A DNA stretch of 26,366 nt, taken from positions 1 to 26,366 of the forward strand of contig JBBRPS010000033.1 of NCBI GenBank assembly GCA_038227745.1, written 5' to 3'. The translations under genes and the position numbers were made by a program. Origin of the DNA: DASPXY01 sp038227745 (GTDB lineage: Bacteria > Planctomycetota > Planctomycetia > Gemmatales > Gemmataceae). The notes under the pieces are model-generated. The model made no database searches, was not told the origin of the DNA, and was given only the letters and a program-made list of their open reading frames with translations. Below are positions 6,821-13,406 of this stretch, one piece after another (within the stretch, counting starts at the first letter, position 1; every line of letters starts with the position of its first letter).

Positions 6821-7927
6821 TCAGAGTGTGCCGCGGCGCTCCTGCTCGCGCTCGATCGCCTCGAACAGCGCCTTGAAGTTCCCCTTGCCGAAGCTGCGCG
6901 ACCCGCGCCGCTGGATAATCTCGAAGAACAGCGTCGGCCGGTCCGCCACCGGCTTCGTGAAGATCTGCAGCATGTAACCCTCGTCGTCGCGGTCCACGAG
7001 GATGCCCAGTTCGGCCAACTCCTCGAGGTCCTCCTCGATCGCGCCGATCCGCTCCGGCAGCATATCGTAGTAGCTCCGCGGCACGCGCAGGAACGAGACG
7101 TCGTTGTGGCGCATCGCCCGCACCGTCTCGACGATGTTGCCCGTCGCCATCGCGATGTGCTGCACGCCCGCGCCGCCGTAGTACTGGAGGTATTCCTCGA
7201 TCTGGGAACGGCGGCGGCCGCGCGCCGGCTCGTTGATCGGGAACTTGATCCGCCCCGTGCCGCTCTGCACCACCTTCGACATCAGCGCCGAATACTCCGT
7301 GCTGATGTCCTTGTCGTCGAAGTGGACGAGCTGCGAGAAGCCCAGCACCTTCTCGTAGAAGCCGACCCACTCGTCCATCTTCCCCTCCTCGACGTTGCCG
7401 ACGACGTGGTCGATGGCAACGAGGCCGACGGGGTGGAACGTGGTCGGACTGTAGCGGTCGGGGTCGAGCGGGCGGAAGCCGGGCGCGAACACGCCGCGGT
7501 AGCGGTCGCGGTTGACGAAGGTGTGCGTCGTGTCGCCGTAGGCCCGGATGGTGGCGTACTCGTAAACGCCCTGCTCGTCCTCCAGCAGCGTCGGCGGCTT
7601 GACCGCGGCGGCGCCGCGCGCGATGGCCTCCCGGAAGGCCGCCTGCACGTCGTCCACTTCGAGGGCAATGTCCATGACGCCGTCGCCGTGGACCAGGAGG
7701 CGGCGTGCCTCGGAGTGGTCGGGGACGATCGGCGAGGTCAGAACGAAGGTGATGTGGCCCTGGCGCAGGACGTAGCCCGCCTCCTGGCGCGCGCCGGTCT
7801 CCAGGCCGGCGTAGGCGCGGACGTCGAAGCCGAAGGCGTTGCGGTAGAAGTAAGCCGACTGCCGGGCGTTGCCCACGAAGAAGCGGATGTGGTCGATCCG
7901 GCGAAGGGGCAAAGAGTCGGTACTCAT
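6821..7927 (-). CDS. hppD: 4-hydroxyphenylpyruvate dioxygenase
   Basis: A 368-residue enzyme of the vicinal-oxygen-chelate fold that converts 4-hydroxyphenylpyruvate to homogentisate, the step before hmgA. The probable Fe(II) ligands are His 174 (AIDHVVGNV), His 257 (GVQHIAMAT) and Glu 336 (LFFEIIQRRG). Other family marks are RIDHIRFFVGNARQSAYFYR at the N-terminus, GRIKFPINEPA, IEEYLQYYGGAGVQHIA, RSYYDML, LGILVDRDDEGYMLQIFTKP and GKGNFKALFEAIEREQERRG at the end. Length is normal. The ATG at 7927 starts the typical N-terminus and has GGAG six bases upstream; the longer frame to 8068 is read-through of the region upstream. It lies 17 bases after the tiny ORF at 7945-8133 and appears to belong to the operon that starts at 9248. 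Confidence 0.95.
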   Translation of the reverse strand: MSTDSLPLRRIDHIRFFVGNARQSAYFYRNAFGFDVRAYAGLETGARQEAGYVLRQGHITFVLTSPIVPDHSEARRLLVHGDGVMDIALEVDDVQAAFREAIARGAAAVKPPTLLEDEQGVYEYATIRAYGDTTHTFVNRDRYRGVFAPGFRPLDPDRYSPTTFHPVGLVAIDHVVGNVEEGKMDEWVGFYEKVLGFSQLVHFDDKDISTEYSALMSKVVQSGTGRIKFPINEPARGRRRSQIEEYLQYYGGAGVQHIAMATGNIVETVRAMRHNDVSFLRVPRSYYDMLPERIGAIEEDLEELAELGILVDRDDEGYMLQIFTKPVADRPTLFFEIIQRRGSRSFGKGNFKALFEAIEREQERRGTL

Positions 7928-7944
7928 GGCAGGCTCCACACCAG

Positions 7945-8133
7945 TTATCGGAACGCGGGGATGTCCACAGGCAGACCGACGCGCATGAAGAAGCGGGCGA
8001 AGCCCTGAGCCAGGTGCTCCCGGTAAGGCGGCAGCAGCCGCAACCGGGACGGCAAGAACACCGGACACGCCTCCAGCAGGTGGCCCTGTTCGAGGTCGTC
8101 ACCGGTCACAAGGTCGTACCACGGGTAGTCCAT
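7945..8133 (-). CDS. Small ORF, probably an internally deleted gene
   Basis: 62 residues: MDYPWYDLVTGDDLEQGHLL at the N-terminus and ARFFMRVGLPVDIPAFR at the end. The ATG at 8133 has GGAGG four bases upstream. A GTG at 8148 overlapping the previous stop is also possible and would give 67 residues. From memory, longer planctomycete proteins begin with a DYPWYD...GDxLxQGD...CPVF segment and end with a PYREHLAQAFARFFMRVGLP-like segment, with a middle domain between. Here both ends are joined with nothing between, which suggests an in-frame internal deletion. Function is unknown. It sits between the heme-oxygenase-like gene (11 bases upstream) and hppD. It is either a relic kept in frame or a genuine small protein. 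Confidence 0.5.
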   Translation of the reverse strand: MDYPWYDLVTGDDLEQGHLLEACPVFLPSRLRLLPPYREHLAQGFARFFMRVGLPVDIPAFR

Positions 8134-8144
8134 CACGCCTCCGG

Positions 8145-9248
8145 TCACTCGGCCGCCGGGTCGGGAACCGGAATGGGTTTGCTGCGCCCACCACCCTCGA
8201 GAGGCACGGCCACCGTGCCGCCGGGGCGGGCCGGGGGGGTTGGAAGGCTAGCGTCCCAGTTCAGTCGGTCCTCGTTCGGGCTGACGGGGGCCGGCGTCTT
8301 GCCCGTCGGCCGGGCCGGCAGCCAGTCCGCCTGGACGCCCCGACGACGGTCCTCCTCCAGTCCATCCCAGAACGCCGCGACGGCGTCGAGGATCTCGCGG
8401 CCGCCCTCGAAGAACTTCGCCCGGTCGAAGTCGGGGTGGAAATACACCTCCTCCAGCTCCTCCATCGTGTGGCTGGCGTGCTGGCCCTCAACGCGGTTGT
8501 GCCAGGTGAAGAACGCCAGGCGCAGCTGCGGCAGCCGCGCCTGCTTGATCTGCGTCAGGCCGTCCTCCAGTTCCTGCCAGAAGCCCGCCGCCGCCCAGTT
8601 CTCGACGGCGAAGCTCGCCCCCTCGGCGAGCCGCGCGTCCTCGCTGCCGTACAGCCGCTGCAGCTCGTCGCAGAAGTGCAGCGTCGCGGGCCGGCCGTGC
8701 TTGCGCTTGCCGATGTCCGCGAAGTCCAGGCCCACGCCCTGCGCCACGCCGGCGAGCCACTCGAAGTGTGCGGCGCGGAAACGGCAGACGCCGCCGTCCA
8801 CTGTGCCCTCGGTGCCAACCAGCTCGGGGTCGCCCTCGCGGTCCTTGTCGTCGTCGCTCAGGCCGTTGCGGCCGCCGACCGGCGCGCCCGGCTTGCGGTA
8901 GATCACGCCCAGCTCGTTGAGCAGGATCTCGCGGCTGGCGCGCGACTGCTGGATCGTCGGCGAGTTGATCACCTTCTGCAGGGCCGCGATGAGGAACTGG
9001 TTCGAGAACACCGAGAACTGGCGGATGAAGTGCCGCAGCTCGTCGTCGCTGGCGCGGCCCGCGCGGAACCAGCGCGTGTAAGCGTTATCGGTAATGACGC
9101 GGTGGTGCATCAGGTCGCGTTCGACCTCGGCGAGGAAGTCGCGGAAATCCTCGACCTGTTCGCGTGTCAATTCGCCCTGGCGCAGCCGCTCCTCGATCCG
9201 GGGGGAAACCGCCAGGCCGGTCGGGCTGGCCGTGAGGATTTGGGTCAT
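8145..9248 (-). CDS. Heme-oxygenase-like (PqqC/CADD-type) putative metal-dependent oxidase
   Basis: A 367-residue, mainly helical protein. It carries a scattered Glu/His set like that of heme-oxygenase-like diiron or iron-containing redox enzymes: NELGVIY (Glu 112), RAAHFEWLAGV (His 161), SFAVENWAAAGFW (Glu 216), and FFTWHNRVEGQHASHTMEEL (His 250, Glu 254, His 257, His 260). The N-terminal helix FIRQFSVFSNQFLIAALQKV is typical of this group. The C-terminal 60 or so residues are Pro-rich and probably disordered. Members use a non-heme metal to oxidise small molecules or act in cofactor synthesis; the substrate here is unknown. The ATG at 9248 has AGGAG eight bases upstream, and a TATAAT hexamer lies 48 bases before it. 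It leads an apparent operon with the small ORF and hppD, which suggests a link to aromatic amino-acid metabolism. The fold call is by motif, not by search. Confidence 0.6.
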   Translation of the reverse strand: MTQILTASPTGLAVSPRIEERLRQGELTREQVEDFRDFLAEVERDLMHHRVITDNAYTRWFRAGRASDDELRHFIRQFSVFSNQFLIAALQKVINSPTIQQSRASREILLNELGVIYRKPGAPVGGRNGLSDDDKDREGDPELVGTEGTVDGGVCRFRAAHFEWLAGVAQGVGLDFADIGKRKHGRPATLHFCDELQRLYGSEDARLAEGASFAVENWAAAGFWQELEDGLTQIKQARLPQLRLAFFTWHNRVEGQHASHTMEELEEVYFHPDFDRAKFFEGGREILDAVAAFWDGLEEDRRRGVQADWLPARPTGKTPAPVSPNEDRLNWDASLPTPPARPGGTVAVPLEGGGRSKPIPVPDPAAE

Positions 9249-9296
9249 GGGAAGTGCTCCTGTCTGGAGGGGACGAGGGTGCAGGCATCATTAGTT

Positions 9297-9302
9297 ATTA
9301 TA
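9297..9302 (-). promoter_or_regulatory. Candidate -10 (TATAAT) for the heme-oxygenase-like/hppD operon
   Basis: A perfect TATAAT on the minus strand, inside an AT-rich island (about 9288-9306) in otherwise GC-rich DNA. It ends 48 bases before the ATG at 9248. No clear -35 is visible. Confidence 0.5.
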
Positions 9303-9438
9303 CTGATGGTTCGCGGTCGGAGCGGGCCTGGCGGCCGTTTTCCCGAGGTCAAACGGTGACGGGGGCGCCGGGGTTGACGGTCAGGCGGTACACAGCAGCT
9401 TGGCGCCGGTGATGAACGCCGGCGTTCGGGGTGGCGCC

Positions 9439-10098
9439 TCACAGGCGCTGCCCGAGCAGTCGCCGATATTCCCCCTCGTCGATGTGCTCAAAGCGCACGC
9501 GGTCGCCGGTGCGCAGCGGAAAGTAGCCGTCGGCGACGTTGACCAGCTCCAGCGGCGTCCGTCCCACCAGGTTCCAGCCCCCGGGCCGCTCCTCGGTGTA
9601 GATGCCGGTCTGTCGCCCCGTCAGGCCGACGCTGCCGCGCTCCAGGCGCAAACGCGGCGCCGTCAGCCGCGGCACGCCGCACAGCGCCGGCGGCAGGTAC
9701 CCCAGGTACGGGAAGCCCGGACAGAAGCCGATCGCGTAGACCGTGTACTCCGTCCCGGCGTGCAGGCGAATGACCTCTTCCGCGGCCAGCCCCGTGTGCT
9801 CGCTGATGCGGGCCAGGTCGAGCTGGAACTCGTAACAGCAGGGGATGACGTGCAGCGGCCCCGGCGGCGGGGCAGCCTCTTCTGACGCGGCGGCGTGCAG
9901 TTCCTGCAACACCTCGGCCGCGCGGGCGCCGCCGATCTGCCCCAGGTCGAAGTAGACGGCGACGCTCGTGTAGGCCTGGACCACGTCGAGCCGCCAGGGG
10001 GCGGATACACGGCGCACCGCCGCCGCGAAGCGCACGGCGGCGGCCTCGTCGGGTAGATAGGCGAGCACGGCCTGGTCTCCCAGCGGCACGAGTCTCAT
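9439..10098 (-). CDS. pxpB: 5-oxoprolinase subunit PxpB (KipI family)
   Basis: A 219-residue protein of the PxpB/KipI family. With PxpA and PxpC this subunit forms the ATP-dependent prokaryotic 5-oxoprolinase, which opens pyroglutamate to glutamate; some relatives regulate sporulation kinases. Diagnostic segments are the start MRLVPLGDQAVL, IPCCYEFQLDL (85-95), YAIGFCPGFPYLGYLP (121-136), GSVGLTGRQTGIY (155-167) and PGGWNLVGRTPLEL (172-185). Length is normal for a stand-alone subunit. The ATG at 10098 has AGAGGGGA seven bases upstream; a longer in-frame start at 10242 would overlap the divergent promoter. The usual pxpC and pxpA partners are not next to it: the next gene on each side is unrelated. 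Confidence 0.9.
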   Translation of the reverse strand: MRLVPLGDQAVLAYLPDEAAAVRFAAAVRRVSAPWRLDVVQAYTSVAVYFDLGQIGGARAAEVLQELHAAASEEAAPPPGPLHVIPCCYEFQLDLARISEHTGLAAEEVIRLHAGTEYTVYAIGFCPGFPYLGYLPPALCGVPRLTAPRLRLERGSVGLTGRQTGIYTEERPGGWNLVGRTPLELVNVADGYFPLRTGDRVRFEHIDEGEYRRLLGQRL

Positions 10099-10189
10099 GC
10101 GGCTGTCCCCTCTTTCCGCGCGACGGTTTGCCCTTCGTTGTATGCGTCCCACCGCCGTTGCCGAGCCGTCCGCGGCGTGCAGACTCGCG

Positions 10190-10218
10190 CTGACAGGTTT
10201 CGCGTCCTCTGGTATTGT
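10190..10218 (+). promoter_or_regulatory. Candidate sigma70-type promoter for the Cys-rich gene
   Basis: CTGACA (10190-10195, five of six to TTGACA), a 17-base spacer, then TATTGT (10213-10218, four of six) preceded by TGG as an extended -10. The box ends 48 bases before the ATG at 10267. It lies in the divergent gap with pxpB. Confidence 0.5.
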
Positions 10219-10266
10219 CCTCCGCGCATGTCCGAACCGCATCGGAACCGTAAGGAGGCGAACCCG

Positions 10267-11814
10267 ATGACCCGAACCTTTTGGCTGGCGGCCTGCGCCG
10301 CCGCCCTGCTCTCCGGCGGCCGCGCCGCCCGGGCGCAGGAAGCGTCCGTCCCGAGCGGCGGCCCGAAAACCTGGATCGTGCCGCTAACCACCGAGGCGCC
10401 GCGGGCGCCCTACTACTACGAATTGCCCCAGCTCCTCTTCCCCGCCCAGTCCCCGCCCGTGAGCCAGTGCAGCAGCCCCGTGGTGTGGGAGAGGGTATTC
10501 GACGCCGTCGCCCGCACGCACTGCCAGACGAACACCGGCGGCGCCCGCGACCAGGCCCGCCGCGAGTCGCGCGACCGGCGCATGGCCTTCGAGTTGCTCA
10601 AGCTCTACCGGCTCTTCTACCGCGAGGGCCACTACAAGGCCGCGGAGATCGTGGCCGATCGGGCCGTCCAGATCGACCCGACCAACCCCGCGGCCGAGCA
10701 CGCCCTCGCCATGGCGCGCCTCGCCACCGCGGCCATCGACAGCGCCTGTGACGACGGGGCCGCCGAGGACTGCGAGAACGCCAACGTCCCGGCGCCGCGC
10801 TGCGGCATGTGCCCGTCCGCATGCGGCACCTCGCAGCGACACTGCCAGGGGTCGGCGACGAAGCCGAGCTGCGCCTGCGACGCGAAGTGCTGCTGCGATA
10901 CCGACAAGTCTTCCTGCAAGTGTGGCGACAGCTGCGCGTGCGCCAAGGCGAAGACCTGCGCCTGCGGCGCGAAGTGCTGCTGCGACACCGACAAGTCTTC
11001 CTGCAAGTGTGGCGACAGCTGCGCGTGCGGCAAGTCCGGCCGGCGGGACGCCCGCATCCGGCACCGCCGCCGGCTGATGATGGTGCCGCCGTGTATGCCG
11101 ATGCCCGGCGCCGCGATGATGCCGTACACGCCGATGCCGTTCGCCCCGGTCTTCCAGGGCCCGGCCTCGATGCTGCCCGGCGCGAACGTCATGATGCCCC
11201 TCGGCCTGCCCATGCCGCCGGGCATGATGCCGCCCCCGCCGTTCAACGTCATGTCGCCCATCTGCCCCGGCCACTGGGCTGGCGGCCGACCCCCGATGGC
11301 CGCCCAGGCCGAGCGGCTGCCGATGCCGCAGCTGATCGCCCCGCAGTCGGCGCCGCAGGCCAACGTGCTGGTCAACGCCATCGTCTGCCGTACCCCGGCG
11401 CAGGTGCAGATCCGCGTCTGCGACAAGCAGGTGCAGATCACCTGCCCCTGCCTGGAGGCGTGCTGCGACACCGTCAGCTCGCTGGCCGACGGTCGCGTCC
11501 TTCTCGAAGGGGACGTCGTCGTGACCTTCCACGTCGTGGATCGGCCCGCGAAGATCGTCGCCCGGCGCATGATCGTGGACCTGCACGACGGCTCCTACGA
11601 GGTCAACCCGCGGAACGTCCAGCCGCAGACCCTCAAGTCGGTCAGCTTCGAGGAGAACGCCCGGCCGATGAAGAAGAAGCCGGGCTGCTGCGAATCGAAG
11701 AAACCGGCGAAACCGGGCTGCAAGCGCGAAATCTGCCCGAACGTGATCCCGACCGGCAAGTTCCTCTTCGGATATGCGGGGACGGTCACTCCGGAACTCG
11801 AGCCGCTGCCCTGA
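10267..11814 (+). CDS. Secreted Cys-rich repeat protein with TPR-like and Met/Pro-rich segments
   Basis: A 515-residue exported protein of unknown function. The Sec signal peptide is MTRTFWLAACAAALLSGG with cleavage after ARA. A TPR-like helical pair follows (about 106-150: YREGHYKAAEIVADRAVQID). Two tandem 29-residue Cys-rich repeats occupy 202-230 and 231-259 (CACGAKCCCDTDKSSCKCGD in the second), with nine Cys each. A Met/Pro-rich stretch runs to about residue 340. The conserved-looking C-terminal part contains TCPCLEACCDTV and VLLEGDVVVTFHVV, and resembles envelope proteins of planctomycetes in style. The ATG at 10267 has AAGGAGG eight bases upstream; a longer frame from 10138 is upstream DNA. 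The Cys clusters resemble metallothionein in spacing and could bind metal or form a disulfide-linked envelope layer; this is inference. It is followed by a strong terminator. Confidence 0.7.
   Translation: MTRTFWLAACAAALLSGGRAARAQEASVPSGGPKTWIVPLTTEAPRAPYYYELPQLLFPAQSPPVSQCSSPVVWERVFDAVARTHCQTNTGGARDQARRESRDRRMAFELLKLYRLFYREGHYKAAEIVADRAVQIDPTNPAAEHALAMARLATAAIDSACDDGAAEDCENANVPAPRCGMCPSACGTSQRHCQGSATKPSCACDAKCCCDTDKSSCKCGDSCACAKAKTCACGAKCCCDTDKSSCKCGDSCACGKSGRRDARIRHRRRLMMVPPCMPMPGAAMMPYTPMPFAPVFQGPASMLPGANVMMPLGLPMPPGMMPPPPFNVMSPICPGHWAGGRPPMAAQAERLPMPQLIAPQSAPQANVLVNAIVCRTPAQVQIRVCDKQVQITCPCLEACCDTVSSLADGRVLLEGDVVVTFHVVDRPAKIVARRMIVDLHDGSYEVNPRNVQPQTLKSVSFEENARPMKKKPGCCESKKPAKPGCKREICPNVIPTGKFLFGYAGTVTPELEPLP
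10870..11031 (+). repeat. Tandem 87-bp coding repeat, two copies
   Basis: Copy one starts at 10870 and copy two at 10957, a period of 87 bases or 29 codons. Over the first 73 bases the copies differ at only two positions (one GAC to GGC, changing Asp to Gly, and one silent GAT to GAC). Such near-identity points to recent duplication or gene conversion. Confidence 0.85.
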
Positions 11815-11855
11815 TTCCTGGTCCGGCTGAAGTCTCCACGCCAGCGCTGTGTTCC

Positions 11856-11890
11856 AGCGGCCCCCATGGTCAACCGTGGGGGCCGCTTTT
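11856..11890 (+). terminator. Rho-independent terminator after the Cys-rich gene
   Basis: A perfect 11-bp stem, AGCGGCCCCCA (11856-11866) with TGGGGGCCGCT (11877-11887), a ten-base loop, and a short T-run (11887-11890). It is 42 bases past the stop codon. Confidence 0.8.
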
Positions 11891-11940
11891 CTTGCGCCAC
11901 CCTGACTCTTCCCGCGCCCGGCGCCGCGCCTGCCGCCGCC

Positions 11941-11949
11941 TGGTAGAAT
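11941..11949 (+). promoter_or_regulatory. Candidate extended -10 for the DUF2252 gene
   Basis: TGGTAGAAT: TGn plus TAGAAT (five of six matches), ending 42 bases before the ATG at 11992. No -35 is recognisable in the GC-rich sequence upstream. Confidence 0.4.
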
Positions 11950-11991
11950 CTGAGCAACTCCGACCCTGCCGATTCTCTTGCGGGAGGCCCC

Positions 11992-13275
11992 ATGCGTGAC
12001 GTCGTCGTCGAGTTCCAGGACTACAACCGCGCCTTCGCCCGCCGCAACCCCGAACTGCTGCGGCTCAAGGTGGAGCGCATGGCCGCCAGTCCCTTCGCCT
12101 TCTTCCGCGGCACCTTCCACCTCTTCGCCCGCGACATCCTCGACCGCTTCTGCGACCTCGGCCTGCGCGCCGCCGGCACCGAGGCGGAACTGGACCTCGT
12201 CGGCGACATCCACGGCGAGAACTTCGGCACCTACCAGGCCGACGATGGCGTCCACTGGGACATCAACGACTTCGACGAGACCACGCAGGGCCGCCTCGAC
12301 TTCGATGTGCGCCGGCTGGCGACGAGCTGCATCCTGGCTGCGCAGGACCGCAGCGACAACCTGACCGACGCCGTGCAGGTCGCGCTGGCGTTCCTGGGCG
12401 CCTACACCGACACGGTGCGCAAGCTGCTCAAGAAGGGCAAGCCGGCCGACCTGGACGTCAGCGAGTCGTCACCGTCCCACTGCACTCCCATCGATCAACT
12501 CCTGCGCGAGGCCGTTGCCTTGAAGCGGCCGGCGTTCGTCGAGCGGTTGACGGAGTACGCCGGGGCGCGGCGCCGCCTGGTACGCTCGGCGCGCTACTTC
12601 AACCTGCCGGAGGGGGAGCAAGCCCAGGCGCTGCGCTTGCTGGAGGACTACTGCAAGCGCATGCCGCCGCCCGCCGTGCCCGACTTCTACAAGGTGGAAG
12701 ACGTCTGCGGCCGTGTGTCGGGCATCGGCAGCATGGGCCGGTTCCGCTACGTGGTGCTCGTCCAGGGCAAGGGCAGCAAGGAGGCGCGCAACGTGCTGCT
12801 GGAGTTCAAGGAGGCGCGCCCCTCGGCTTACGACGTCTACCGCCAGCGCCAGACCGACGACAAGGCGCTGCGGGAGCGGGCCGAGCGCGTGATCACGGTG
12901 CAGCGGCAGTCGCAGGCGGCGAGCAACGCCCGGCTGGGGTTCGCCCTTGACGGCGGCATGTCGTTCCAGGTGCGCGAACTGGGGCCGCACGACAGCCGGC
13001 TGGACGTCAAGACGCTGAAGAGCGCGGTGGAGTTGCAGGCGGTGGTGCGGGTGCAGGCGGCCGTGCTGGCCCGGACGCATGCGCGGTCGGCGGCGCGGGT
13101 GGTGGGGGTGGCCAACCCGCTGGCGGAGCTGAACGAGGTCGAGCCGTTCTGCCAGAGGGTGCTGGCGTTCGCGCTGGCCTACGCCGACCTGGCACGGCGC
13201 GACTGGCAGCGCTTCGTGGGTCACCGTGGCGACCTCGAGGACTGCGAGAAATGGACGGGGGAGAAGAAGACTTGA
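11992..13275 (+). CDS. DUF2252 family protein (kinase-like fold)
   Basis: A 427-residue cytoplasmic protein of the DUF2252 family, which has a protein-kinase/aminoglycoside-phosphotransferase-like arrangement of motifs but no established substrate. Seen here are RMAASPFAFFRGTFHLFARD (29-48), the Brenner-like GDIHGENFG (71-79) and INDFDET (91-97), the order expected of this family. RFRYVVLVQGKGSKEARNVL and LLEFKEARPS lie in the middle, and FQVRELGPHDSRLD towards the end. The ATG at 11992 has GGGAGG about six bases upstream. It is transcribed alone, with a terminator before it and a DUF1501 gene 131 bases after it. Family assignment is firm; biochemical role is not known. Confidence 0.88.
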   Translation: MRDVVVEFQDYNRAFARRNPELLRLKVERMAASPFAFFRGTFHLFARDILDRFCDLGLRAAGTEAELDLVGDIHGENFGTYQADDGVHWDINDFDETTQGRLDFDVRRLATSCILAAQDRSDNLTDAVQVALAFLGAYTDTVRKLLKKGKPADLDVSESSPSHCTPIDQLLREAVALKRPAFVERLTEYAGARRRLVRSARYFNLPEGEQAQALRLLEDYCKRMPPPAVPDFYKVEDVCGRVSGIGSMGRFRYVVLVQGKGSKEARNVLLEFKEARPSAYDVYRQRQTDDKALRERAERVITVQRQSQAASNARLGFALDGGMSFQVRELGPHDSRLDVKTLKSAVELQAVVRVQAAVLARTHARSAARVVGVANPLAELNEVEPFCQRVLAFALAYADLARRDWQRFVGHRGDLEDCEKWTGEKKT

Positions 13276-13316
13276 GTATCGAGTACTGACTACTGAGTAC
13301 CGGGTACTCATATCCC
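13275..13316. repeat. Short direct repeats of GAGTAC/GACTACTGAGTAC type
   Basis: The sequence just after the DUF2252 stop reads GAGTATCGAGTACTGACTAC, then TGAGTACCGGGTACTCAT. It is a run of degenerate GAGTAC(T/C)G units, clearly different in composition from the flanks. Such tracts are common intergenic debris; no function is assigned. Confidence 0.5.
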
Positions 13317-13406
13317 CTGGCGTCCCAATCGCCGAGCGGGTACACCATAAGGAAGGGGCGGGGGCCGGGATTTCCTCCCCGCCGTTCGCGACAGGGGGGC
13401 AGAGCC

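Noticed and set aside
9415..9426. Perfect 12-bp palindrome AACGCCGGCGTT downstream of pxpB
   Set aside because: Short GC-rich palindromes are common here. It has no spacer loop, T-run or repeated partner, so neither terminator nor operator can be supported.
10384..12255. A 623-codon minus-strand frame across the Cys-rich and DUF2252 genes
   Set aside because: It spans two real genes, a terminator and a promoter on the other strand, and its translation is Arg/Gly/Val-rich without family features.
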